Shown one piece after another: positions 37,750 through 47,499 of a DNA stretch of 64,000 nt. This stretch comes from Pomacea canaliculata (Eukaryota; Mollusca; Gastropoda; Architaenioglossa; Ampullariidae): contig NC_037590.1 in the NCBI RefSeq assembly GCF_003073045.1, positions 31,690,327 to 31,754,326 of the forward strand, given 5' to 3'. The notes under the pieces were generated by a model, which searched no databases, had not been told where the DNA came from, and saw only the letters and a program-made list of their open reading frames with translations. Numbering within the stretch: position 1 is the stretch's first letter; each line of letters opens with the position of its first letter. Both the position numbers and the translations under genes were made by a program.

Positions 37750-40078
37750 GAAATTAAAAAATCATAATTCCGAATTGTGAAGGACATACAAAACATTAAA
37801 TGTAATTTGTTATGTTATACTTTCACACTATAATATTTTGTGGAAAAGATAATCTTTCAAAATCAAACGGAATGTTACCGACTGCAATCCACTTAGTGTC
37901 GGCGGGTAATTTCACTGAGTAATTTCGTCCGCCGGGTGAGACAGAAACAACAAAGTGATAGTGTCCCTCGTCTGGTGGGAATGTTGTGATAAACTGACAG
38001 GAACCTGACACCTTCACTCCAGTCCTGGTGATCTTCTCACTGGTGGGTGACGTTACCATGCCAACAGTCTCCAAGGGTCTGGATTGCCCCTAGCAACAAA
38101 ATATGAAGATATGTTAAAGGAAGAATCTTAACGGAACATTACCTTTAGAAAGTTCCGATGAATCTGCAGGTAGCTTTAAGTTGTTTGATATTAAAATATG
38201 ATACTAACTGGTTTGATAAGTTGTTGCTTAGCTATGTTGTTATCAAAGACCTTCATGCTTTGATGACTGAGCTAAATAATTTATTTACCCTCATATTTCA
38301 TGCTGTCATACTTGTGTCCAAAAATGTATATTTCTTTGCTGCGAATATAAGTGAGCAAATACTAGTGAAATATCCTCTATTTAATATTACAGGATAGACA
38401 AATAAAAATACACGTATCTCACCTATTCCGAGTAAGCTTAAGTGACCCTCCCTGTACTATAGACATCTGGTCGTCTACACCCTTCCGACACATGAAAGGT
38501 TTTAGCTTCTTAGATTAGATGTGAGACAAGATATAAAACTACAGATGCCCGAAAAATAACTATTTCTCACTTCATAGTTTAGTCGAAACAGCTGACACTT
38601 GTAAACGCTCCTGGACGAGTAAGCACTGCCTATGACACATGACACACTGACAGACCAAGAAACAATGTCTGCGACACATGACACATCCTGCGATGGAGCT
38701 GTTGAGTAAGAGAATAGAGCAAACATTTACAGTGGTAAATAAAGTGTTCTAATGTTGCAAGGTAGTACAGATAGTAATACATTACAAAATGAGAGACAAA
38801 CAGTGTCAGAGAAAGGAATGGGTGATGGGTACGAGAGATTTAACGGATTTTTAATTTGTTGTTATGAATAGATTTTATGGCTATAAGAAAGCGATTGATA
38901 ATGTTATGTAGGCGACTTATTTCTGTAAGACATAAATTAGCGAGTGTTTCCTGTACGCTTCTAAACGAAATAATGCAATGAACTTAAATACCACTTATAG
39001 GTCAAACTTCAGAACTTGAATTACATATTTTAATTTTGAAAGACAACGATGATTAACATCGATGTGTAACTGTTTTATGTTCTGTAGAGCTTAAAGCAAA
39101 AATATTAAATAAATTTTAAAAGTTCAATATCATCAACGATAATAATAACAACAATAATAACTCACCGATGTAGTTGAGCCCACAGAAGGACATTTCCTCC
39201 CTTGTGTAACACAACACGGTTTCATTGAAATGCTTCTCATTGTCATATATCTCTGTGTTGTTGACAGCATCAATGCTCAGGTATGGGAAATTAGTGTCAG
39301 TAAAACCTGTCTTAAATGTTTTTTTGGAAACTCCGTATGAGCGGCAATTGTTTATGTAACATGTTGCTTCAAACCAGTACGGTCTACAAAGAATGCATAG
39401 GCACGGTGATATTTCCCAGTAGATTTGTCCTTTAGCCTCACAGGTGAAGTAAGTGATTTCTCCAGCTGCTATTTCTTGAAGGCCGTCATTTCCACACGGT
39501 GACAGTTTTAAACCTGCGAAATGTGTACAATAGACAGAAGTTCATATACTATACGATAACAATGAGCCAGCCTAGGAAACACAATTTCAAAAGAAAAAAT
39601 TTATCTACACGAAAAGCCTGAAAATTAGCAAACACAACTGTAGAAATAAACTTAAGGGAAGAAAATACATTGGGAACAAATATCAGGCGTCAGTGCAGCC
39701 ACGTTTTCAATCGTGTGTACTCGAGTGCTGCTAAGACCATGACTAAGACCATGACAAAGGTACACAGAGCAGAACAACCAAATAAACAACTCTTTACTTT
39801 AAGCTCTATCAACACCAACTGTAAGAAAAATGTAAATTATTCGAACAATTTATAGATGTGTTACAATAATTCAAAAAACTTAAATACTTCTTTCGGTAGA
39901 AGAGTGGGAACTGAGTAAATGAGATATAAATTTAGGTAATGGGTTAGGAATGGACACGCGTGAAATCACACATTAAAATGAACTGGACTACCTTACCTCT
40001 GACAAGGGGCAGGTATAAAAGAGGAAGGGCACCTGTAGCCCACAATAACCACACGGTACATCGTGCTTCTGTTTTCAT
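33440..40078 (-). CDS. Ig-like secreted protein, array copy C (fullest copy)
   Basis: Exons on the minus strand: 40078-39997 (signal peptide MKTEARCTVWLLWATGALPL), 39513-39166 (Cys-rich domain), 38698-38571, 38089-37879, 36705-36424 (Ig-like) and possibly 33522-33440 (GDEAVSTSRRCKDE to TAG). All phases join. Domain 1 begins KLSPCGNDGLQEIAAGEITY and contains CLCILCRPYWFEATC and an AVNNTEIYDNEKHFNETVLC segment, so disulfides and N-glycans are likely. The two middle exons carry VSVSCVIGSAYSSRSVYKCQ and VKVSGSCQFITTFPPDEGHY. The Ig exon has SCTCSTTNLGQPAGYLRW and FLVRCDVIWG. Exon 3 is 128 bases in both C and A. No transmembrane segment was found, but the 2.9 kb intron before the putative last exon could hide an exon. 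The role is unknown; secretion is well supported, immune recognition is only a guess. Confidence 0.75.
33612..34672. repeat. Direct repeat pair about 1 kb apart in the last intron of copy C
   Basis: ATGGTCTGCTGTAATATTTC followed by TTGCCTCAGAATAAAAGACT at 33612 recurs at about 34620 as ATGGTCTGAGGTAATATTTC and TTTCCTCAGAATAAAAGACT. The intervening DNA includes the block shared with 27.9-28.6 kb. This fits repeated local duplication during growth of the array. Confidence 0.6.
37342..37405 (+). repeat. SINE-like 3' tail remnant
   Basis: AAACGCCTTGAACTTGTTTA, GGGATAGAATATGTTGCTAT and ACAAATAGCCTTTATAATTA resemble the box that ends many SINE-like repeats. It lies in the intron before the Ig exon of copy C. 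No head was recognised. Confidence 0.4.
37676..37749 (+). repeat. (AAC)n microsatellite
   Basis: About 24 uninterrupted AAC units in the intron between exon 4 and the Ig exon of copy C. The reverse strand would read as poly-Leu or poly-Cys/Val, which explains long spurious frames here. Confidence 0.97.
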
Positions 40079-40310
40079 GATGTTTCAGTTTGAAGATTTA
40101 CAATATTCGAACTATCGACATGAATAGCTGCCAAACAGCCCCCTTCAGAGCTGTTAATGACTTGCCTTCTCTGCACACCCGTCAGGTTTCTCATTACAAA
40201 GCAATTACTAAACTAAAGAGAAGTCTGTCTAAGGAGAATTTCCTGTTCATTAGTTAATGCTTAATCCTAGGCAAGACCTACTAGTTCTTCCTTCTGGAAT
40301 ATACAGCTAA
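39640..40310 (-). promoter_or_regulatory. Promoter side and first intron of copy C, duplicated upstream of copy B
   Basis: Upstream of the copy C start, blocks such as GACATGAATAGCTGCCAAAC, CTGCACACCCGTCAGGTTTC and AGAATTTCCTGTTCATTAG match 32430-32620 upstream of copy B. In intron 1, GGGAAGAAAATACATTGGGA matches 31990 onward. The two genes therefore probably began with the same regulatory DNA. TATAAAAGAGGA on the plus strand just 3' of the donor is shared too. No promoter element is obvious on the coding strand. Confidence 0.5.
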
Positions 40311-40579
40311 AAACTTCGAAACTATCTTTAATTATCAGACGTGAGGAAGTTATTGTCTGTATGTGTGACAGTAACGTCTGCAATTTTTTCTATTTTTTTT
40401 TTACTTTGTCAAAAAATTACGTATTTTGCTTATGATTTTTTGTTGCTCTTGTTGTTTATGCGGTCACCAAGCAAATGTTTAACCATGAACATGGTGACAT
40501 GACAATCAGCAAGAAGATCCCCATGAGTTAGTGGAACGTGTCATATTCATGAGCTCATCACAAGGAAGGAAGGGAAGGA

Positions 40580-40665
40580 AGGAGACTTATAACGCGCAAA
40601 ATCCGAATCCTAGGGAAACGCTCAATGCGCCGAAATGATACAGAAAAGTACACCAATAAAACATT
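40580..40665 (+). repeat. SINE-like dispersed repeat remnant
   Basis: GACTTATAACGCGCAAAATC, then GGAAACGCTCAATGCGCC, resembles a repeat type common in mollusc DNA that pairs 'TTATAACGCGC' with 'CTCAATGCGCTTTACA'. A (GGAA)n run precedes it. The assignment is from pattern memory. Confidence 0.4.
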
Positions 40666-41589
40666 AGCAGCTGCAGAAAACAAAGAGAAGTTAGAATCAG
40701 ACGGCTAAAAAGGACCACAGTTGTGAGCGAACGATCTGCTGCTACAAAGCGCATGACACTTACTCACAACAGAGGTCCACAAATCAGAAAAGAGGAAAAA
40801 AAAAAAAAAAGGTGTTTGCATGGGCAAAAATAAAGAGATAGATCATCAGGTGCTTGGCCCTGCAGTACAGTCCACAGTCCTCTTGACGAGTGCTGAGCTA
40901 CATGCACTGTGGTCGTATCTCTGTGACCTGTATATAGCTGATCGATACAGGCCACACTGTCAAACTGACCCCCTCTGATGATGGTGATCAACATCTACAA
41001 GCCACATGATGTAAGCATGAACGTAGATCCCCTGGACCGATGGCAGACGATTTTTTTCACTTAACTGCTAGAACGAGGCGACATTGTGCTCAGAACTTCC
41101 GGTCAAGCCTACCTAGCGAAGGACAAGAGTAACAACAAGAAAGAAACGCACAAAAGGTGGTTGATACTGCTTCTGGTAGAATGTAAATGCAAGTATCAAA
41201 TCGTTCGGTGTAAATTTTTTTTCGCTTCCGCGAGCAGGAATATCGACAGATCAAGACAAGTGGCGAGCGGCTCTCATTCATGCTACAGGCCGCTAGATCA
41301 GAACAAGTTTCACTCCATTGAGAGCCAAGATTTGTTCAAGGCACTTGGAAGAAGAATGCATTAAAAAAGGTACTGATCTTATTTACCTCTTACTCTTCTT
41401 TGTCCTGTTCATGCTATAGTTCGCGACAATTTTCATATAGCCAAGATATGCCCATTAAAAAAAACAAAACAAATTTTGTTATTAATAATCGCGGCATTCA
41501 TTAAATTACTTGAGAAGTGTATTGATTAAATATTCTTCTTATTGTTTTTAAAAACTTGCTGTATATGAATAGACCTAGATCAACATCAG

Positions 41590-41905
41590 TGCTTTCAGTT
41601 CACACACCCTTTCGTCAACACAGAGATGAATTAAGATGTTTCTTATGCTGTAAACCAGTATGAGGTTTTAAATCAAAAAACGAAAATATCTAAATTATTG
41701 TATTGATGTTCCATTGTTTCTTTGTTTTGTTGTTGTGTTTTAGTATATCAGCTCATACAATTTTGTTTCACTATTACCAAAAGTGACATGCTTCCCGACT
41801 CACACACCTCTGGCAACACAGCAGATCTAAGATGTTTTCTTAGTCTGATTTGTTTTTTTGTGGATTTTTTAAGTAGTATTTATCAGCTCATACATTTTTA
41901 TATTT
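41590..41905 (+). repeat. Diverged tandem duplication of about 200 bases
   Basis: CTTTCAGTTCACACACCCTT with ACACAGAGATGAATTAAGAT near 41600 recurs near 41790 as CTTCCCGACTCACACACCTC with ACACAGCAGATCTAAGATG. ATCAGCTCATACA also occurs at about 41749 and 41881. Two copies, no coding capacity. Confidence 0.5.
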
Positions 41906-42269
41906 AAAAAACAAATTCTTCACTTTAAAAAGGTGAGAATCCCCCGGACATAAAAGGACTTTAATACAGATGGGTTAAACTATGAAGAGCTATAGTGTTT
42001 GTAAAGTAAATCTAATTTTTTTCTCTGGCACCTGAAGAATGTACATAATCTGAAATATTGTCCTTGTGAATAATTGTCATAAGTGTTCAATTATGGCAAA
42101 CAGGAAGGGAAAACCCAATGATTAAGAAAAAAGTGTAATAGTTTAAGATAATCTAGATTTATTTTATATTAATTACATTTAATTTAAAACATGAAGTTAT
42201 GGATTAGGTAAACAGTTCAAAAATTGTCACATATTTCTCTTCAAAAGGTGCGCGAGTCCCCGTCATGCA

Positions 42270-42930
42270 GTTCATATCGCCTACACCAACTACATGGACA
42301 TGAAGAAAGGATTTGACTTGTCTGCCTCCTTAAATGGTTAGGTTGAAAATATTTCTCTGAAAGAATATTGGGTGAAAAGACTCTCTCACTGCTGTCACTG
42401 AAACTGATCTGGCAACCATTACTGAAATTAAAATCAGCTTTTTTTTTTTTTTTTGTCGTTCGCCTCGTTTCACACTTGGAGAACCAGCTCTTGATATGAA
42501 ATCGGTGGTCTTGCTGGCAGAGACTCCACCGGCCCGTTACAGCTTGTTGTGGCGGGTCTCCGACTGTGGCCACGTCCTCCTTTTCCCTTCAAAGGTACGG
42601 AGATTCCTCCTAACAGTCCTGTAGGATGTTGTTTTCTAACAGTCTTGGTCTGCCTCTCCACAAGAGCATCTCGGGGACGGCACTTCTAGGTTGCAACTTC
42701 CTGTGTAGGTGGTGAAGCAGGCCTGGTTGTGCCCAGTCCTGAGGCGGAAGATAGTCGACCTGGGTCCGGTCTGGACAGCTGAATGGTAACTGTCCCCAGT
42801 GGTTGCTGTTGGCCCTGTACCAGAGACTTAATGATGGTTTTCAATCTCTGACTGTTGACTGTTTGGCATTGTCTTCTTGCTCGTCCTCTGCCCCGACTTA
42901 GGCCAATCGCTGTCAGCATTAAAATCACTG
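42270..42930 (-). mobile_element. Decayed LINE fragment: RNase H end of a non-LTR retrotransposon
   Basis: In one minus-strand frame, GTVTIQLSRPDPGRLSSASG leads up to the region. In another, LRTGHNQACFTTY, then PRCSCGEADQ, then ADFISRAG-like residues are readable. LRTGH followed by a CxCG group and 'FISRTG' is the typical ending of RNase H-bearing LINE polyproteins in molluscs. The matches move between frames several times and contain a stop, so the copy is old and inactive. Neither the upstream reverse transcriptase nor a poly(A) tail is recognisable, and the boundaries are approximate. Confidence 0.75.
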
Positions 42931-43639
42931 ATAAGAAAGTATTTCCATCACATTACATATGTCTATGAGTAATGTTACAACTCTGTTCCTAAATTCTGGT
43001 GTAAGGGGCAAACTACCTGTTTACTGTTGGTGAGTACTGGCAGAAGCACCATGCAAAGATTGTTTATTGGGGTCAAGAGAAACTCTAATGAAAAAAATCA
43101 AAAACTGGAAGAACGCTAATGGAAGGCAATCGAAGCATTGGGCATACAGATGATAATCTCATTCTCCCGTCAGTTGAGGAGATTAACATTCGGCTCTAGT
43201 AGGACCTTGGGCATGACAATTCAAAAAAACCATGCGCCAAAATTCCAACAAAATGAAAATGTACGCTATAATTACAATAAGATCCTTTACAAAAACAGAG
43301 AACAAATTGAGCAGAATGTCAATATAACTTTATTATTTCACAAGTCACGTGGTCTTAAAAAGCTCCGTTAAAAATTTTTTTTTAAAAGTCCAGTTTTCTT
43401 TTGTTCATTCAGTTTATCTTTGTAAAGTAACTTACGGAGTCCTTTTATGCCATATTCTGCAGAAAACATGAAATCGTAATTGGCCAATTCAAATTTTTCC
43501 AAGCTTTTGAAAGGGTATTTAGCAAACCTCCCTCCTAATTCCTGGTAATCGTGATTGGGCCTCTTCATTACATTTCTCCATAGTCATGATTAAATAGTAT
43601 TCGTTATAAATTTATTATGACTGGCTTTGGACATGCCAT

Positions 43640-43697
43640 TAGCTGGCTTATACGGCTAGGATATTGCACTCTATAAATACACTTCATTATTATTAAA
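43640..43697 (+). repeat. SINE-like 3' tail remnant
   Basis: TTAGCTGGCTTATACGGCTA, then GGATATTGCACTCTATAAAT, then CATTATTATTA has the box-plus-ATT layout of the 5.1 kb tail. No body was recognised. Confidence 0.4.
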
Positions 43698-43699
43698 CT

Positions 43700-46550
43700 G
43701 TCAAATGAAAAAATGACTAACATTAATTCAATTGCAATGGGCAATTAATTTGCCAAAGTGTGCTTCAGCTTGGGGAAAAAAAAACACCCAACAGTGCTGC
43801 TACAAGCTAAGGATAAGGCAAGAGAATGCATTGTAACAAAACAAAATCCAACCAACTTTCCACTTGTCCTATCTAAGATCAAGATCTTACAATTATTCTT
43901 ATGGCACACCACCTACAGCGAATCACACACCCATGCACACACACACTTGATAAGTCAACTATGGTGGGATCAGCTCACAGCAAAGGGTACAAACTTTTGT
44001 CATGTTCCTATTATTTCTGCATACAGTATACATAGAAACTCTTGAACTCTGTAAAATATTCTTCTGCTAGAACATGTTTTAGTATGGTTGTACTGTACTG
44101 AACACAGAACTAAAATCAGCAAGAAACAGCCTCATATGCCTTTGGCTTTCCAGATGCGATATACAAAATATTCAATTTGAAGTGTTTCAGTCTATGCATC
44201 GCATAATACTTAGGTTAGTCCTTGTTACTCCTTAAGAGCAAAGGCCACAACAACTAATTCATATATATTGATCTTACAACAGCTTACTTCCTTATGTCTA
44301 ACTTTATATTTTTGAACCTACTTAGCTGATATAAATTAGAGCTTTTTTGTTCTTCCCATACTGTTTTGCTGCAAAGGTTCTCTGATGTCAGAGCCAATAA
44401 TTATCCTAAAGACATTGGTAAGCATCTTGTAAACTTTTCCTTAGGCGCTGTTTTGACTTAACGATGCATGTTGCTGCTGCTGGTGCCTCTCCATGACCTA
44501 TGACACTCATGGTGAATTCTTATTTGAAAATACAGACGAGCAACCATGCAAAACACCCTTTGTTTAGAGTCTCACTAATATCCGATTTGTAAGAAATGAA
44601 TAAAAATTATTAACACTCTTCGTCATCTGCACAGGCTATTGCAAAATCTACACTTCTACAGCTTGAGGGAGTACTCTACATGTTTGTACAAACCTATGTT
44701 CTAGAGCATAAAATAATTCCTAGCCTTTTTTCATTTAAATAAATGAGCCCTCCCTGTCTAAAGTGGCTGTCAGCATGGTGTATCATGTTTGGTGCACAGG
44801 GCATCCAAACATTGTTGCTCTTCCCCTTTGCATAATCTTTTATTTTCGCTACAATGCCTGCCTCCTATATAAGCTATATTATGTCTTTCAGTTTATCATG
44901 GATTGCTGATGACTGCTGCATGCCTGATTTGCTCTGCTTGCACTGGATAATTCAGAGCAACTAACTTTTCAAATGTTTTAGGCAAAGCCATGCAGCAGCA
45001 GATGTCGATTTTTGTGCAATTCCACCACAGAGCTCATATTTTTATGTAGGCTGCAGCATGATATAGACTCCATGCTTTTTCTCTTGCCAAGCACGTACAA
45101 ACATCTTGCATGGCCACAAGGCAGTCATCCAGAAACTTCACTTTTTCAAGAAGTTCACCCTCTGAAGTGATATATATATATCAATGAACATAGTGTAATT
45201 AAATCATTCAATGCTATGATAACCTGTAATAATGATAGTGTAGTGAATCCCATAACATACTCAGACCCTATAGAAGTACGACTCTTGTGTGTTAGTACTA
45301 CTATTTATTCTTGCCAAGATGTTCTTCACACATGGTACTTAGATTCTGTCACTGATTCTTGAATAATTTACCGTACCCTGCACATCGTGTTTATTATTCC
45401 AGTGTCTACATTCCTACTTCTAGTATTTCTGTACCACCCTGTCATATTTGCTGTTTCTCATGGGATCTATTTCCACGTGTGTGCTCATCTCTCTACATTT
45501 GGTTACTAGCATATATAATTGTTGTTGCTTGTTTGTATTGCATAGTAGTACATGTCTCTAGAAGTGTCGCCACATCTTATATAACTTTGCTTGCCCCCTA
45601 CTTTTGCCCCCCTATAATAAATGTATTGCAGTGGTGTACATGTCTCTGCCATTTGTCTTTAATGTATAATTTTCTTTATCCAATGTTATTTATTACACAG
45701 TGGTGTACACCATTCCTGCCTTTGTGTGTCACCATAATTTGCTTGATTATGTGAATAGACCAGAACTCTTTCAACATCGCAGTAGTTTGTTAGTGTAAAT
45801 GCTACGCTCTATATAGATTGGAAGTGACTTATGATGTTATTCGATGTGTGTATAATTTTAGATATATATATGTCAGATTCCCCATGTTGCTACTCACTGT
45901 AACCTTGATTAAAAAATGCTCTGTCCTTGGTGTCAAAGCACTGTCAGTTTTGCCAAGGACTGGCAAACATCACTTGATGACTTGTACATTTGTCTGGAAT
46001 GTGAAAAACAGGTTGAATATTTTGTGATTTGCTCATGAATTACTTTGATCAAGCATATTATCTATCAATCAAACACCTTTTATTGAATGAAAGCACGTTT
46101 TTTCTAATGAGGTGACAACTAAAATATTATCTTTATTCAATTTATTTCTTATGTTGGATCATATATAATCATTTACCATTTAATTCATAATTATATTTTC
46201 CCATGCTTAAAGTCATAAACTGACATTTTCAATTGTGATCATTGATGTTCAAAATATACCTACATAAATTTGTTATCTTAAATTATTTTGTTAAACATGA
46301 CTGACTGCAGGACTGGAGTACAATCTCTATGTGCTAAATGTTAATCCTGGACTGTGTCCAATGATCAAAATATTTGCACGCAATAAAGTACGATATCACG
46401 AATATCCTATATACGTCCTTGATGATATTACCTTGACTGTCACAGCCTGATTTGGTAACAGTACTACTACTATCTTGCATATGTAGCAAGCAATCATCAT
46501 CCTGAAAGCACCACAAAATACCGGATTTGATATCAAAGCGAGAGACGGAG
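43700..46550. other. AT-rich interval without a supported gene
   Basis: Open frames here are short and give low-complexity or Cys/Tyr/Phe-rich translations typical of non-coding DNA. The 131-codon plus frame at 45359-45754 overlaps the diverged minisatellite and is probably an artefact of it. Nothing else is recognisable. Confidence 0.5.
45395..45725 (+). repeat. Diverged minisatellite (TATTxCAGTGGTGTACAT unit)
   Basis: Related units recur every 60-110 bases: TATTCCAGTGTCTACATTCC near 45397, TATTGCATAGTAGTACATGT near 45537, TATTGCAGTGGTGTACATGT near 45624 and TATTACACAGTGGTGTACAC near 45690, each followed by a CT-rich stretch ending in TGCC or similar. Spacing is irregular and units are diverged, so this is an old tandem array. 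Confidence 0.55.
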
Positions 46551-46874
46551 TGAAGCATATATGCGAACACTTCATGATTCTAGATCTAAAAGTTTAAATG
46601 CGATCATATATTTATTATTTCATACAAAATATCAGACTAGTGAAGCAATATACTTTTGTGTTCTAAATAGATATAAGTTTGGGTTAAAAGTGCAAACAAG
46701 CAAGTACACTTACGGTAATTATATATTGCTGATATCAAACGTCTCGTCAAATTCCATTTCCCGCTGCTATTCCGGAATACGACCGGCTAAAGGCTCGCCG
46801 AGACTGACCGCGATCACTCGCAAGAGCCGACATGAGTCTCTTCGTACAGACATCAGTCCCCCTATCTACGTCCA

Positions 46875-46962
46875 TGGATTGTTGCTGTGGAACCCTGTAG
46901 GCACCGACGTGGGACTTTTTGATTCATCTTTGCCCACAGTATCAGGCTTCGCGGAAGAATTT
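46875..46962 (+). pseudogene. Stray fragment of an UNC93-like exon
   Basis: The plus frame reads GLLLWNPVGTDVGLF and then SLPTVSGFAEEF. Exon 6 of the UNC93-like gene at 60.2-60.5 kb reads TMLLWNPVGSSVALF and then ILPCVSGIAEGV. The alignment covers about 28 residues with one gap and most key positions identical. No flanking splice sites of the right type and no other UNC93 exon were found nearby, so this looks like a duplicated, decayed exon piece and not a second gene. The surrounding frame (46561-46992) is open, but its other parts do not match UNC93. Confidence 0.6.
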
Positions 46963-47233
46963 TCCAAGCGCAGTTTTATTCATGTAGAGTAAATAGACCG
47001 TCTCAACCTGGCTTTCTAGTTTTAAAGCAAATCTTTTTCACACGTACTGCCGAGCTTAACACCTATTCTCCATGTACAGTATGACAATATACATATACAC
47101 ACACAGTTACTACCTCTGTTCCATGAACGAGATGTGTAAGCCATCAGTCGTTGAGTATAGAGGTTCACTGTCATGGGCAGTGCAGTAATTCAACATATAC
47201 ATTGACATCAATGACGATGATTTCAACTGTCAG

Positions 47234-47285
47234 TGACGTCACATGGCGCCTTGAATATTTAAATAACGAGAGAGCTCATGTAAGT
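47234..47285 (+). promoter_or_regulatory. CRE plus AT-rich box without an assigned gene
   Basis: A perfect TGACGTCA at 47234-47241 is followed by CATGGCGCC and a TATTTAAAT box at about 47257-47265; CATGTAAGT some 15 bases later could be a donor. The order resembles the promoter at 55.66 kb, but no coding exon was found downstream on either strand. It may be an orphan promoter or chance. Confidence 0.3.
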
Positions 47286-47499
47286 ACATGGAGTCTTCTT
47301 GTAGTCTACCGATCGTACAAAAATTTGCGTTGGATAGTCTTTTGCGTTTAGAAAGGAAATTATTTAAAAAATTAAGAAAGACTCCAGTCATTGGCTTAAA
47401 ATATATCGGATATGTTTTGCACGTGCAGCTCTGGTTGCTACCGTGTTATCCGACCCAACTTGACGGGGCCTTTGCAGCCTAAACCGACACTCCAAAGCC

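Noticed and set aside
45359-45754. 131-codon frame resembling a multi-pass membrane protein
   Set aside because: It overlaps the diverged minisatellite and its hydrophobicity follows from T-rich DNA.
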